This document shows, piece by piece, positions 1-11,080 of a DNA stretch of 64,000 bases (within the stretch, counting starts at the first letter, position 1; each line of letters starts with the position of its first letter). The notes under the pieces were generated by a model. It saw only the letters and a list, made by a program, of their open reading frames with translations, was not told where the DNA came from and ran no database searches. The stretch lies in assembly GCA_030280995.1 (NCBI GenBank), contig JASXTE010000002.1, forward strand, positions 20,534,683 through 20,598,682, in the 5' to 3' direction. The position numbers and the translations under genes are program-made. The DNA comes from Hemileia vastatrix. Lineage: Eukaryota; Basidiomycota; Pucciniomycetes; Pucciniales; Zaghouaniaceae.

Positions 1-660
1 AATTGTGTCCAAGTTAATTTCTTTCTTCACTAATGTTGCCCTAATGTGGTATGAATCTGTTCTCCTGGATGGGAATGACTACTCATGGGAGGATTGGAAG
101 AAATTGATTAAAGCACAATTTTGTGGCTCCAAGTTCAGAATGGCTCAATAAAGGCAGTATGAGGAAACTAGATATAGCTATTCTACAGATAAACCTATTG
201 AGTTTTTAATGAAACTTGTAAAAATCTTAAGGGCAATGAACCCAAATATGGAGTTTGAGTTATGGAAGGACAGGATCCTTTATAAATTACCAATGTCTCT
301 GAGAGACTTGATAGTGGCTAGGACTGAGTTCTCCAGAGAACCCTCTTCTTTCATTAATACTTGCAATGAGATCCTTCTAAAAAACAAGTATGATTCCAGA
401 AGACTCATTCCTAGGACCCCTTTGGAGAAACCCTCCACTTACCAACAGAAACCTCTGGAAAAAGGTTGGTAAACCTTCTGCCCCTGTTGCACCAAAAAAG
501 TATGCAACAAACACTTGCTTCAAGTGAAACAAGCCTTGGCAGAAAGGCCATGTTTGTGACAAGAAGATAAATCTTGTAGAACAAACAGAGGAGCATGCTG
601 ATGACACAGTAGCACTGGATGATACATCAAGTGATTGTGCCAGCAATATATCATATGAAT
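1..660 (+). pseudogene. Ty3-type element A: gag capsid and zinc-knuckle remnant
   Basis: Truncated by the window start. The frame from base 2 encodes a retrotransposon Gag capsid segment alignable with intact element B (22600-23060) and with D (57708-58130). It is broken by a TAA at 149-151 where the relatives have CAA, and by a one-base insertion in an A run near 461 that shifts frame. A zinc-knuckle-like C-x2-C...W..GHxC region follows at about 518-560, with its second cysteine codon replaced by TGA. Gag would form the virus-like particle and bind element RNA. The copy is clearly inactive. The family match rests on close similarity to C and D. Confidence 0.85.
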
Positions 661-1192
661 CTCAACAAGAAATCTTGATGCTGGAAGGGGATATTCATTA
701 TTTAAATACTATTGATATTGATAATAATGCTTTATCTACAGTTGAAGATGCTGAGATCATAAAGAACATTGAGGATAACTCAATTGTTATTGCCCCTCTT
801 AAGGCACCAGTCTTGATTAATGGAACCAGCATAGAAGTTGTTCTGGATTCTGGAGCTGGTGGAAGTGTAGTTTCTGAAAGAGAACTTGCTTCAGTGGATC
901 AAGACTATAAATCAAAACTGATGCCTATCATTTCTGAAAATTGGAGAGGTTATGGCTCTGTTTTGTCCCCCATTTTTAAATACAAAGCCACAGTGTTTTT
1001 TAAATATAATTATGGTTTTGTAAGAGCTATTTTTGATTTTGTTGTCATGAAGAATGATAACTTAAGCAATTGGTTTATTGTAGGGAATGATATTTTAACC
1101 TAGTATGGCATATAATTGGATCCCTCAAATCAATGTTTCACAATGGGGATGAATGGGAAGAGAAAATTTAAGATTTCCTCCCGTAAAAATTA
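661..1192 (+). pseudogene. Element A: aspartic protease domain remnant
   Basis: The open stretch 675-1103 encodes the retropepsin-like domain that would cut the Gag-Pol polyprotein. The catalytic motif LDSGAGGS is present at about 841-870 and has the standard D-S-G, unlike element B (D-N-G). A conserved WFIVGNDILT block lies near its end. The frame closes at TAG 1101-1103 where relatives have AAG, and a second stop follows within 12 bases. The spacer to the reverse transcriptase is also frame-shifted near 1185. It is continuous with gag upstream and RT downstream, as in Ty3-type pol order. Confidence 0.85.
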
Positions 1193-2860
1193 TTGAAACC
1201 AGAATTGAACACATGTCATTTTGTAGTTCAATGTAAAGGAAGATCTACAAACGAGATGCATGCCCTTTTGTCTGAAATTGACAATGCCTCTTTTGGAGAA
1301 CAACTTTCTGGTGAGGATAAATATTACATCATTAACTTGATAAAGTCTTTTCCTATGGCCTTTGCTCATGGATCACATGAACTGGGATTAGTTAAAGAGG
1401 AAATGAAACTTTCATTGTCTTGCCCATTAACTGATATACCACCTAGTTTAAAGAAGAATCCTTATCCTGCTTCTCCCACAAAGAGAAAAGATATTGAAGA
1501 CAATATCTCTACCCTTTTAAAAATGAATATTATTGAAAAGGTAGTTGAAACACCTAAATATTGTGTTATCTCACCTGTCCTAATTTCTTATGAGAAAGAT
1601 AAAGCCAGGTTATGTGGTGATTATAGAGCACTAAATACTTATACTGTTGATGATATCTACCCTTTACCTATAATTAGCTCTATACATGCTACATTACAGG
1701 GTGCTAAATATATCAGCTGTTTGGATGGTAACAAAGGATATCACCAGGTACCTGTTGAGAAAAATTCTCAGAACTTTCTGATGATTTCCACTCATATGGG
1801 TATTTATAAGTATATTAGGATGCCATTTGGCCCTAAAAATGCCCCTTCAGTTTTCCAAAAAGTCATGGATAACACATTCAATCAAGAGATAATTAAAGGA
1901 TGGCTGATGGTTTATATTGAGGATATCATTATATTCTCAAAAACATTTGAGGACCATCTTAACCACCTGTGTAAAGTATTCCAGAAAATGGATGAAATAA
2001 ATATGACACTTGCTTTGAAGAAATGTAAATTTGGTTTCCGTTCTTTAAAAGTTCTTGGTCATGTTGTTTCAGGCTTACAGATATGTGTTGACCAGAACAA
2101 AGTGGCAGCCATACAACAGGTGAAGGCTCCTACTACAGTTAGAGAGCTCCAAAGTTTTTTGGGAATGTATGTGTGGATACTATAGACAGTATATTAAAAA
2201 TTACCAAGTCATAGCTTTACCCCTTACCCAATTAACTAGAAAGGATTTTGCTTTTGTCTGGAGTAGTGAAAGACAAAGAGCCTTTGACACTATGAAACAC
2301 TGTTTGATGTCAGCACCAATTCTTGCTTTTCCTGACTTTAATCAACCATTTTTTTTGTACACCTATGCCAGTTTCATTGGTCTTGGTGCTTTCCTTCATC
2401 AAAAACAAGTGATAAATGATAAAGTTTCAGAAGTAGTAATTTGTTATATTTCAGGAACCTTGAGAAATAGTGAATTAAAATATTCTGCTACTCAATTAGA
2501 GTGTTTAGCTGTAGTGTGGGCTCTAGAAAAGCTTCATTATTACCTAGATGACCAGAAATTTGAACTTGTCACTGACTGCAGTGCAGTTAAATCCCTTTTA
2601 AAATTGAAAACACCAAACAGACATATGTTCAGATGGCAGTTGGCTGTTCAAGAATACAGAGGGAGTATGACAATTATTCATAGGGCTGGTATTGTTCACT
2701 CAAATGTGGATATGTTATCTAGGTTACCTTTACCAAATAATGACTCTAATCCTGCTTATGATCCTGAGGATAAAATTATTCATATACATGGGATATATGT
2801 GGTTGATATGGAGGAAGAGCTATTACAGCTTATTCTGGATTCATATGATAAGGACACTGT
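1193..2860 (+). pseudogene. Element A: reverse transcriptase and RNase H remnant
   Basis: Two overlapping open stretches (1193-2185 and 2169-3410) cover RT then RNase H. RT blocks are clear: LCGDYRALN, the LDGNKGYHQ block, and the catalytic box near 1915-1926, which reads Y-I-E-D instead of YIDD and so lacks one metal-binding aspartate. A 4-bp tandem duplication (ATGT) at about 2165-2172, absent from B and D, shifts frame inside the FLGMCGYYRQ connection block. RNase H starts near 2350 with LYTYASF where B has LYTDASF, so its first catalytic aspartate is also lost. The copy is inactive for both activities. Confidence 0.9.
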
Positions 2861-4358
2861 CTTGAAAAAGTTATGCACCATATTAAATGATCCAAAGAAT
2901 GCTTTAATACAAGCATTAATTAAAACCCTTCCACCAAAGTACCAAAAAGCTTTGGAAAAAGGTAAATTTTCAATTGATGAAGGATATCTATATTATAGAA
3001 GAAAGTTGAGTAATGTCATTGTTATTCCTCCTTCTATGAGAGAAATCATCTTGAAAATTTGTCATGATGACATATTAGCTGGACATTTTGATCTTGAAAA
3101 AACAATGATCAGAATTAAGAACACTGCTTGGTGGGTTAATATGTCTGAAGACACAAAATTATATGTTGAGTCTTGTGATTCTTGCCAAAAATCAAAAAGA
3201 TTAACTGGTAAAAGAGCAGGATTAATGCAACATATTGAACCTCCTGATGCACCATGGCAGATAATAAACATGGATTTTGTAACAGGATTACCTATTGCTG
3301 GTAAAGACAGTTATAACTCTTGTTGGGTTATTGTGGACAGATTCACAAAAATATGTAAATTTATCCCTACCCACAAGGATGTTTCCACTAAAGAATTAGC
3401 TTTCTTATAGTGGTCTCATATGTTTAATACTGCTGGTTTTCCTAAAGCCATAATCTCTGACAGAGACACTAAATTTACTTCTGAATTTTGGATGTCTCTG
3501 ATGGATGTTTGTGGTTGTGATCCAAAACTTTCTACTTCCCATTATCCACAGACTGATAGTTTAGCTGAAAGAATGATTTAGACTTTAGAGGACATGATTA
3601 GAAGGTATTGTGCCTTTGTCCTTGAGTATAAAGATAATGACAGATTCATTCATGATTGGGTTACCTTACTTTCTGGGTTGGAATTTGCTTATAATAGCAC
3701 TGTTCATTCTGTTACTCAAAGAAAGCCTTTTGAGCTCTGGCTTGGATATGTTCCAAATACTCCTGCCCCAATTCTCAATAATAAAATACCTAAATTGGAT
3801 ATACATCCTGGTGTAAAATCTTTTCTTCAAATGCAACAACTATGCAGAAATCATGCTCAACAATGTATTGAAAAATCATTTTAATATGAGAAGAAGAGAT
3901 GGGACAAATCCCATAAAGAATACACTTTTAAAAAGGGTGATGAAGTGTTGATTTCTTCAGTCCACTTCAACTTACAAGGTAATAACAAATTGAAAGATCC
4001 ATTTGTTGGTCCATTTTTTGTCAGAAGAATGATTGGAGATAATGCAGTTGAGGTTATTTTGTATTCTCCATATGACAGAAAACATCCTGTTTTTCCAATA
4101 TCTCTTTTGAAACCTTAAACATCCAATAGTGATTTATTTCCAAAAAGGAGGGGAAGACCAAAGAAAACCCCAAATGAAATCACTGAAACAGCAGAAATTG
4201 AAAAAATTCTAAATGATAGAATAGTCACTGCTGAAAAAGGTACAGAATACTTATTGAGATTCAAGAATAAATCATCTGAATATGATTCTTGGATACCTGG
4301 GAAGGAGATATCTAATCTTCCTACTCTACTAATAAAGTATAAAAAGAAAAAATCATAG
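2861..4358 (+). pseudogene. Element A: integrase remnant
   Basis: The HHCC zinc-binding domain is recognisable at about 3060-3200 (H..H then C-D-S-C), followed by the DDE catalytic core (MDFVTGLP; ISDRDTKFTSEFW; an LAERM block). Stops interrupt it at 3408-3410 (TGG to TAG), 3579-3581, 3882-3884 and about 4117. The C-terminal part contains a basic RRGRPKK stretch at about 4148-4165, a feature shared with B and C. Integrase would insert the cDNA. The order gag-PR-RT-RH-IN places the element in the Ty3 (Metaviridae) group. Confidence 0.85.
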
Positions 4359-4390
4359 CATTTTTTTATTGTTTTTTTAGAGTGATGGAG

Positions 4391-5180
4391 TGTCAGCCAG
4401 GCTACTAGACTTAACCGGTAAAATAATGAATTATTTTACTGAGTTGAAGCCATGCCCCTTCTTCTTACTAATAATTAATTATCTACTTAAGTATTACTTA
4501 CAATTAACTAGTTAAGTACAATAAGTAGTATAATTAATTAGTGTAAATAAAATGTCCCTTACAATTTTACTCCCTAACACCGTGCTCAATGGTATAAGTC
4601 AATGGGAATAGAATTTAATAATAAAAATATAATAAAAAAACTTTAAAACAATTATATTACCTCAGTGAGAGATCTGGAATCCCGTGAAAGTAATATAATT
4701 AATTAATTATTGTGTAATTAATTGTGACACTCCAAGGAACTCAAACTTTATTGCTAATAAATTTGATGTCCCTGTTGACCTACCAGTTTATTTAATTCTT
4801 ATGTCATATATGTACTACTTTCAGTCATTCTTTTTCTCACATTCTTACAATATATGGTGTAAATTCCGTATATTTTATTCCCTCATGTTTTTCTTATAAA
4901 AGGTCTCTTACTTTGTGCTTTTCAGATCATTCCTTTATCACTTACTTTACTATTACAATTACAATACAACACTTATTTCTATATTTTATAATTTTAGTAT
5001 TTACAACAGCGTAATTCTAATCTATAATCTATACTAATATTTTAAAACTACCTCTTATATTTGAGTAAATTAATCAAATTGATTTAGAAATACGTACCTT
5101 TTTGTTGAGAGACCATTAAAACCCGTAAATACCCCATAAAAACCTCGAATAAACTTCTAGACCCAAAAGGACCCCTTGAC
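4391..5180 (+). repeat. Element A 3' LTR (distal end eroded)
   Basis: Starts with TGTCAGCCAGGC directly after a T-rich stretch and a short purine-rich tract (AGAGTGATGGAG) that fits a polypurine tract. The same start opens the LTRs of C and D. A TATA-like TATAAAAGG lies at 4895-4903 in the position seen in D (54498). Similarity to the other LTRs fades after about 5180, where a T-rich tract begins, so the true 3' end is not visible. Confidence 0.75.
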
Positions 5181-5705
5181 ACTTTACTTCTTTTCTTTTT
5201 TACCTCTTTTTTTCTTTCTTTTATTTTTTAATTTTTTTAATTTTTAATCTTTTCATTCTTCATTTTTTCAAATTTTTTTTATTTTCTATAATTTTTTTTA
5301 AAAAATATTAAAATTATTAAAAAAAAATTTATATTTTTCTTCTACTTTTTTATTTTTCATTCATTTATTTCTTTTCTTTCTAGCCTTTTTATTTTATTTA
5401 TTTTATTTTTCATATCTTTTCATTTTTTCATTTTTTCACTCTTTCATATCTCCTTTTTCTTTTTTTCTTTCTTATTTATTTATATTTTTATTTCTCTATT
5501 CATTTAATTTTTATCTTATTTTTCTTTTTTTTATTTTTCTTCTCTATTTTTATTCATTTTTTTTGAAAAAATTCATAATTTTTCATTTCTTTTTTTCATC
5601 TTTTTTCATTCTTTCTGTTTTTTTCCTTTTCCTTTTTCTTTCCTTTTTCTTTTTTTTCTTCATTTTCATTTTCATTTTCATTTTAATTTTTTACTGTTTT
5701 TTTCT
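5181..5705. repeat. T/C-rich low-complexity tract
   Basis: About 520 bases almost without G on the plus strand, made of runs of T with interspersed C and A. No coding frame. It replaces the distal end of the element A LTR. Confidence 0.85.
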
Positions 5706-5998
5706 TTGAAAAAGCTCTCATGGTTGAAAAATATTTTTCCCACACTTATTTTCTCTCAACTGAGGAAAGTTTGGGACAAAGAATATACTTAATGTCACAG
5801 ATGCTGTACTCAAAAATAGATTGAGTCTTAATAATACCGAGAGAAGTTAACTGATATAAATTGGTTTATTTAAATTGCATGAGTTTATTATGAAATATGT
5901 GAGATAGAGAGAAACGTAAAAAACAGAGATTATTCCCTAACCTTAATAATACTAAGAGAAGTAAACTGATATAAATTGGTAAGGGAATAATCTACAAT
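5706..5998. other. Unassigned; contains a roughly 45-bp direct repeat
   Basis: No gene seen. A block around TTAATAATACC-GAGAGAAG occurs near 5828-5870 and again, slightly changed, near 5941-5981. Confidence 0.4.
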
Positions 5999-6259
5999 CA
6001 CCACACAATATGGGGGGCGGACTTGCTAGCAAGTCCGCAACCTTGGACCCAAACTCACCATAGATTGAACACACATTGAGCTATTGATAAAGGAACCATA
6101 CAATCAGGGATGAACACCACTCAGCAGAACAGTTTTAGGTGGGTGTTCAAGTAGAGTTCAGTATGGGTTCAGTATGAGTTCAGTCTGAGTTCCATCTGAG
6201 TTCCATCTGAGTTCAGGTTGAGGACTTGCTAGCAAGTCCACCCCCTATATTGCGTAGTG
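5999..6259. mobile_element. 261-bp MITE with about 38-bp terminal inverted repeats
   Basis: The left end CACCACACAATATGGGGGG matches the reverse complement of the right end, CACTACGCAATATAGGGGG, and both run into ACTTGCTAGCAAGT, itself a palindrome. A 3-bp duplication AAT flanks it (5996-5998 and 6260-6262). The interior has a run of degenerate 10-bp units around GAGTTCAGT/GAGTTCCATCT. It has no coding capacity. The CACTA-like terminus and 3-bp duplication suggest mobilisation by a CACTA- or PIF-type transposase. A second copy sits inside the element D LTR (55051-55311). Confidence 0.85.
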
Positions 6260-6673
6260 AATACTGGGCTTTTTATATTAAAATATTTATTTATGATTTT
6301 CTATAGTAACATGTTTTGTGTTTTTTCCACATTCCTAAAATGGTGTTTTTGTATTTATTGTTGTTATTTAAGATCACACAGGGAAGACTTCCCATAACAT
6401 ATTTAACACACTTACTTTTCTTACAATTTTTTTTGACCTTATGTGTCTCTTAACATTATTCCCTACTTGTGCATGGATATCCCCATTAGGGATATCTTAC
6501 TTTGTGTGTTGTTTTCTGAATTATTTTTTTCATGGTGATAAAAGCTTGATCAACTTTTTTCATGCACTACTAAAAATTCCAATTTTTTTTTCAAATATAC
6601 CCAACACAGCCTAAGATATACCTATTGGGTATATTTCACTTTGGGTGCAGTGAATGAATGTTTGTTTTGTCTT
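6260..6673. other. Unassigned; two related short hairpins
   Basis: No gene seen. A hairpin at about 6475-6500 (GATATCCC..GGGATATC) and a related one at about 6593-6640 (ATATACCC..GGGTATAT) share flanking sequence, as in a decayed small repeat. Confidence 0.35.
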
Positions 6674-6813
6674 GGGGTGAAACAATGGTGCAACAATTAT
6701 GCAAAAGTTATGTAACAATTTTGTTTGGCTACTTCAGGTTTTATGTGGGTCTTAAGTGCAAAAAATAATTGTTTGGTAACTTTTGCAAAAATGTTGTGTA
6801 ATTGTTGCACCCC
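6674..6813. mobile_element. 140-bp foldback MITE
   Basis: The ends GGGGTG...GCAACAATTA and TAATTGTTGCACCCC are inverted repeats of about 45 bp with mismatches, both including a GCAAAAGTTA block, around a centre of about 40 bp. No ORF. The flanks carry only short T/TT matches, so no target duplication is claimed. Confidence 0.6.
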
Positions 6814-8599
6814 TTAGAGCATCCAAAGCCATTTCAGAAAATTTTCTGTAGCTATATGCATTTTACTGATTCCATTTTTTACTTAATTGCAATATTCATC
6901 AGCCATATACAAATTTCTTAATTAAACATGTGTTAAAAATATTCATCAATTGTGTAAATCATTCAATAACTACTAGGGCATCCATTTCATACTTCAACTC
7001 ATACACACACATCCTCAATAACATGGTACAAATATTTATGCACATTATAGATGAACTACAAACTATTGAACAAGAAGAAATAATATTTAGAGATCTTTTA
7101 GAGTCAAAGCAATAAAGTAATAAAGCCCATAAGAAATTATTTATTAATTAATATTGCATTGATGGACATTGCCAGCTGATGAAAGACTACTGTAATACAA
7201 ATAGTACCTTCAAATTAACCATTCTTCACCACCATTTTTACATTAGAAAAACTATATTTCTTATAATTTCTAAAAATATATAGCTACATAATGTGTATAT
7301 TGGACACAGAGGACTGTAAGTCAAATTTGAAGCACTTGGGTTTCTTGCTAATGCTTATCCATAACAAAGCAAGTGGTTCTTCTTGGGGGTGTCAATAAGG
7401 AGAACTTTATTTCCTAGATTCATTCAACATGAATGAGTTAATATTGATGTATTATAGATGAGAAGGTGTTGCTGAAGTGTTTAATGCAAATATATGTAGT
7501 AATTGAATGAATATTAGTGGCTATTGTTGTGTGAAGTGAGGGTTAAAAAACTGATAAGTAATTAAGGAGGCCAGTCTGGATTCAGTAGTTAATGGTTGAG
7601 ACAAAAAAAGTGGTGCAAGTTTTTTTAAATTACAGAAGCTACTCAAGTAAATTTTTTCATTTGAATATATGACTACAGAATAAATTAGTTACTAGAACCA
7701 CACAACATTTGGGGGGGGACTTGCTAGTAAGTCCTCAACTTGAAGTCAGATGGAACTCAGACTGAACTTAGACTGAACTCATACTCTAATGAGACTGAAA
7801 TATACTTGATATTCTCCTGTAATCTGTGTCAATACTCAATGGATCATCTGTGAAAGTATAATGAATGTCTCAATAGAGGATTGCATGATATTAGGTGCTT
7901 GAAACAATTAAAAGTTGAATGATTTTTTCTAAAGATGATTAGTCAAAATTGAAAGCCATTCTTTTTGACTGAATTATAATGTTCAGCTTTAGAATATAGG
8001 AGACTGATGATGGAGCCTTTTTTTAGTATTATTTGGCTTCTCTTATTTTAAGGATATAATAATTTTTTTCAAATTGATAATACATTATGAGTGGCTTAGT
8101 TATTCAAGATTATTTTTGGTAATTTCAGAAGTCTTGGGATCTCTTACAACTTACCCTTTTTTAATCAACAAAATTTTGATATATATTATCTGATGAAACA
8201 GAAAAATGTATGAAAAATGTCATAAAATTTTAGTCAAAGTGTAATTTCGTGTGAAAATTTTACTACTCTTATAAAATACATTGGTTCCTTGTAGAAAAGT
8301 CATTAAAATTCATTTTAACTAAAAGAAATTATATGTACATAATTTTTTGGACTTTGAAGAAGATACTTATCAATATTTTTAGTAATGTTATGGGTTCAGT
8401 TAAAAATCTATTCAAGGTAATCATAAAATGACTTCAAAATTCTGAAAAAAATTATTGTGTTATTCAATAAATTTTAACAATCATTTCCACGGAGTCACTG
8501 GGTTCCTTGAAAACATGATGTGCATATTCATTCAATATGTCTAAAAATTGATTAATTGGATTGTGAAACTTCTAAACTATTTATATTCATTTGTACTCC
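6814..8599. other. Unassigned AT-rich sequence with a MITE fragment at 7698-7790
   Basis: No convincing gene. One small open frame (6930-7115) shows no recognisable domain. At about 7698-7790 an end of the MITE family described at 5999 lies in the opposite orientation (CCACACAACATTTGGGGG, then the palindrome with one change, then the GGAACTCAGA repeats). Its other terminus is missing. Confidence 0.45.
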
Positions 8600-11080
8600 T
8601 TCCCATATCTCCACCAAATGAGTTCCTTGAAATGTCTTGGTCAATTTATGGTTTTTTTTTGAACCAACACCATCATATATGATCTTACAGTTATCAAAAA
8701 ACCAAAAAGAAAAGGCCATGCTTCAGCAAGGTATAAAAATAGCTCATATTCTTTCTATTTTATACACAAATACCCTTAAAATTATTGGAGATCTTTTGGA
8801 AAAGCAAAGTGAACAAATTGGACCGCTTCTTGGAGAAATAGGCAACTATTCTCATTGGTTGAGCTTTGAATCTGTGATGTAGGCACAGCATAAAGCCTAT
8901 TTTCAGAGCTAAATAGTTAAAAAGCAAGATAAAAAATTTCAGCTGTGGTGCACTTTATTTAGAATCAAAAGGCATATTAATGAAATAAAACAAACATTTT
9001 ATCTTGATGGAATAATTATACTTCAAATCAAGGATTAAAATTTCAAAAAATTTTACAGTGTTGCTTCTAACTGGTCAGAAATTGACTCATTTGGGATTAG
9101 TCAAAATTTGATAACTCAAAATTAAATACTAAGAATAAAAACGGCACTAAAAACACACCAACTTCAAGCAGTCAACTTTATGATTGACAATGAAAAATTT
9201 ATGAAAGATAAACTGGATAAGCTTTGGTAGCATGATAATAATAAATGGCCTCACAGTGCATATTGTCCTCAAAAACAAAGGTATGAAAATATTGAACAAC
9301 ACTTTGGTGGATATAAGTGAATACTTGCAGATGGCATGGGTTTAGGAAAAACGCTATTGATGCTTGCTCTGATAAGTGCAACATAAGAGCAAGCAATAAA
9401 ATTTCAACAAAGATTGGAGCTTTTTGGTAAAAAACCAAGTTTTTCCACACTAATTATATGCCCATTATCTGTAATCTCTAACTGGGAAGATGAAATAAAT
9501 CTTCATTTCAAACCTCAATCACTTCCATACCATGTATTTCATGGTCAGATTTGTGATAATTTACAAGAAGAAAAGCTCCAGCAAACTGCAATTGTACTTA
9601 CCACTTATGAAACAGTCAGCCCTTCAACAATAACTAAGCAAATGAAAAAAAAGTTATCACTGATAAATAACATTATATGGTATAAAATTGTTCTGGATGA
9701 AGCACAGTAAGTTATATATGTATCTTGACACAAAAAAACAATGTTAAGAAATTTAAAAAGAAACAATAATTTATTATAGTCACATCAAAAATCCTCTAGC
9801 CAAAAGTACACAGAAGATTTTTAGCTTACTTTCCAAGCATTGACTATGTTTAACAGGAACACCATTACAAAAATCACCATAAAATCTGCAGAGTTTAATC
9901 ACTTCTCTTAAGTTGGATAGATGAGATGAAGAGTCTCTTTGGAGAGAACCAATTACAACAAAACTGAAATTTGGTTCATTGAAGGAAGTCAAAACTATCA
10001 ACCACCTCATGAAGGCAGTCTGCTTATGGAGAGCAAAGGATGTTGTGCTAAATCTCCCTAAAAAGGTTGAAGAAGGTATATTGATGAGTTTTGGAAGACA
10101 CTGGAAAAAAAGACTGGATAAACTACACAAAGTATTTTACAAGCAATTTGGCCTGATTTGTGATCAACAACAATATTGGGATAATAGTGAATTTCTATGG
10201 CAGCTAAAGGTTTTACAACTATTTTGCAACCATCCAATTTATGAGTTTAGAAAAGATAAATGGCCTGATGTGTATACATGGAGAGATTAAGCTAAGATAT
10301 TACATCTCATTGAGCATGTTATGGAGTTTGTGCAAGGGAAAAGAGGGATAAAGGAGCCCAAAGCAGTCATCTTTTCAGAATATGTGGACTTTTTAGAAAT
10401 GTAAGTGAATAACTTAACACTTTTTGATGAAGGAAAATTAAAGGAATGATTATTTTCAAAAGGATTTCAAAAGACCTAAAAGATAATAACATTGGCTTTA
10501 CAATGTATGTAGGTGATTTGAGTCGGAGGGCCTGTGATGAAAGTCTAAACAGCTTTTAAAATGATATCAATTACTTTGTTCTTATTGGCTCAATTAAGTC
10601 AGCAGGGCTAGGTATTGATCTACAATATGCACCAAATGTTTACATAATGTTATTTTAGCATATAATCTTCCCTTAATACAAGAAATTCAATGGGGAACAC
10701 TTATTAATTGAATGTTTTATTATTGCAAGTTTTTGAAGGAGCCATGCTGGAATCCATCAATTGAGTCTCAAGCTATTGATAAGCTTTTTTGAATAGGTCA
10801 AAAAAATGAGGTTCATGTCATTAAATATTATGTGAGAAAGAATATTGAATTCAGTATGTACAACATTCAAAGAAAAAAGGAGAAGTTAACTATGTATGTA
10901 AAATAAATTTTTTATTGATGAGTAGAAGAAAACTAATTATTTAAAATTATATTTTCAAGGCTCAGTGTACCAAACAGTGGAGATGAACAATTTCAGCTTA
11001 AAAAGATGGTTCTTGATAAATATCTGAATGAGTTGAAGAATTTGGATCAGTCAGTTGAAGAAGATTATTGATGTTTATTG
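8600..11080 (+). pseudogene. Decayed SNF2-family helicase, Rad5/HLTF-like
   Basis: A chromatin or DNA-repair translocase gene ruined by stops and frameshifts. Around 9150-9360 is a leader reading like HQLQAVNFM, then ATPase motif I ADGMGLGKT. At 9414-9710 is motif Ia (LIICPLSVISNWEDE) and motif II DEAQ. At 10000-10120 is the linker NHLMKAV and LNLPKK. At 10360-10400 is KAVIFSEY, ending at a GTAAGTG donor. Around 10580-10640 is the SAGLGIDLQYA motif V region, and at 10740-10830 the CWNPSIESQA/IGQ motif VI region with a stop replacing the arginine. An upstream segment (8650-8870) resembles the end of a HIRAN domain, which would fit Rad5/HLTF; that part is tentative. It is not transposon-derived, so it is a relic of a host gene or a duplicate. 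Confidence 0.8.

Noticed and set aside
6930..7115. 62-codon ORF as a gene
   Set aside because: Short, no domain, in AT-rich sequence where such frames arise by chance.
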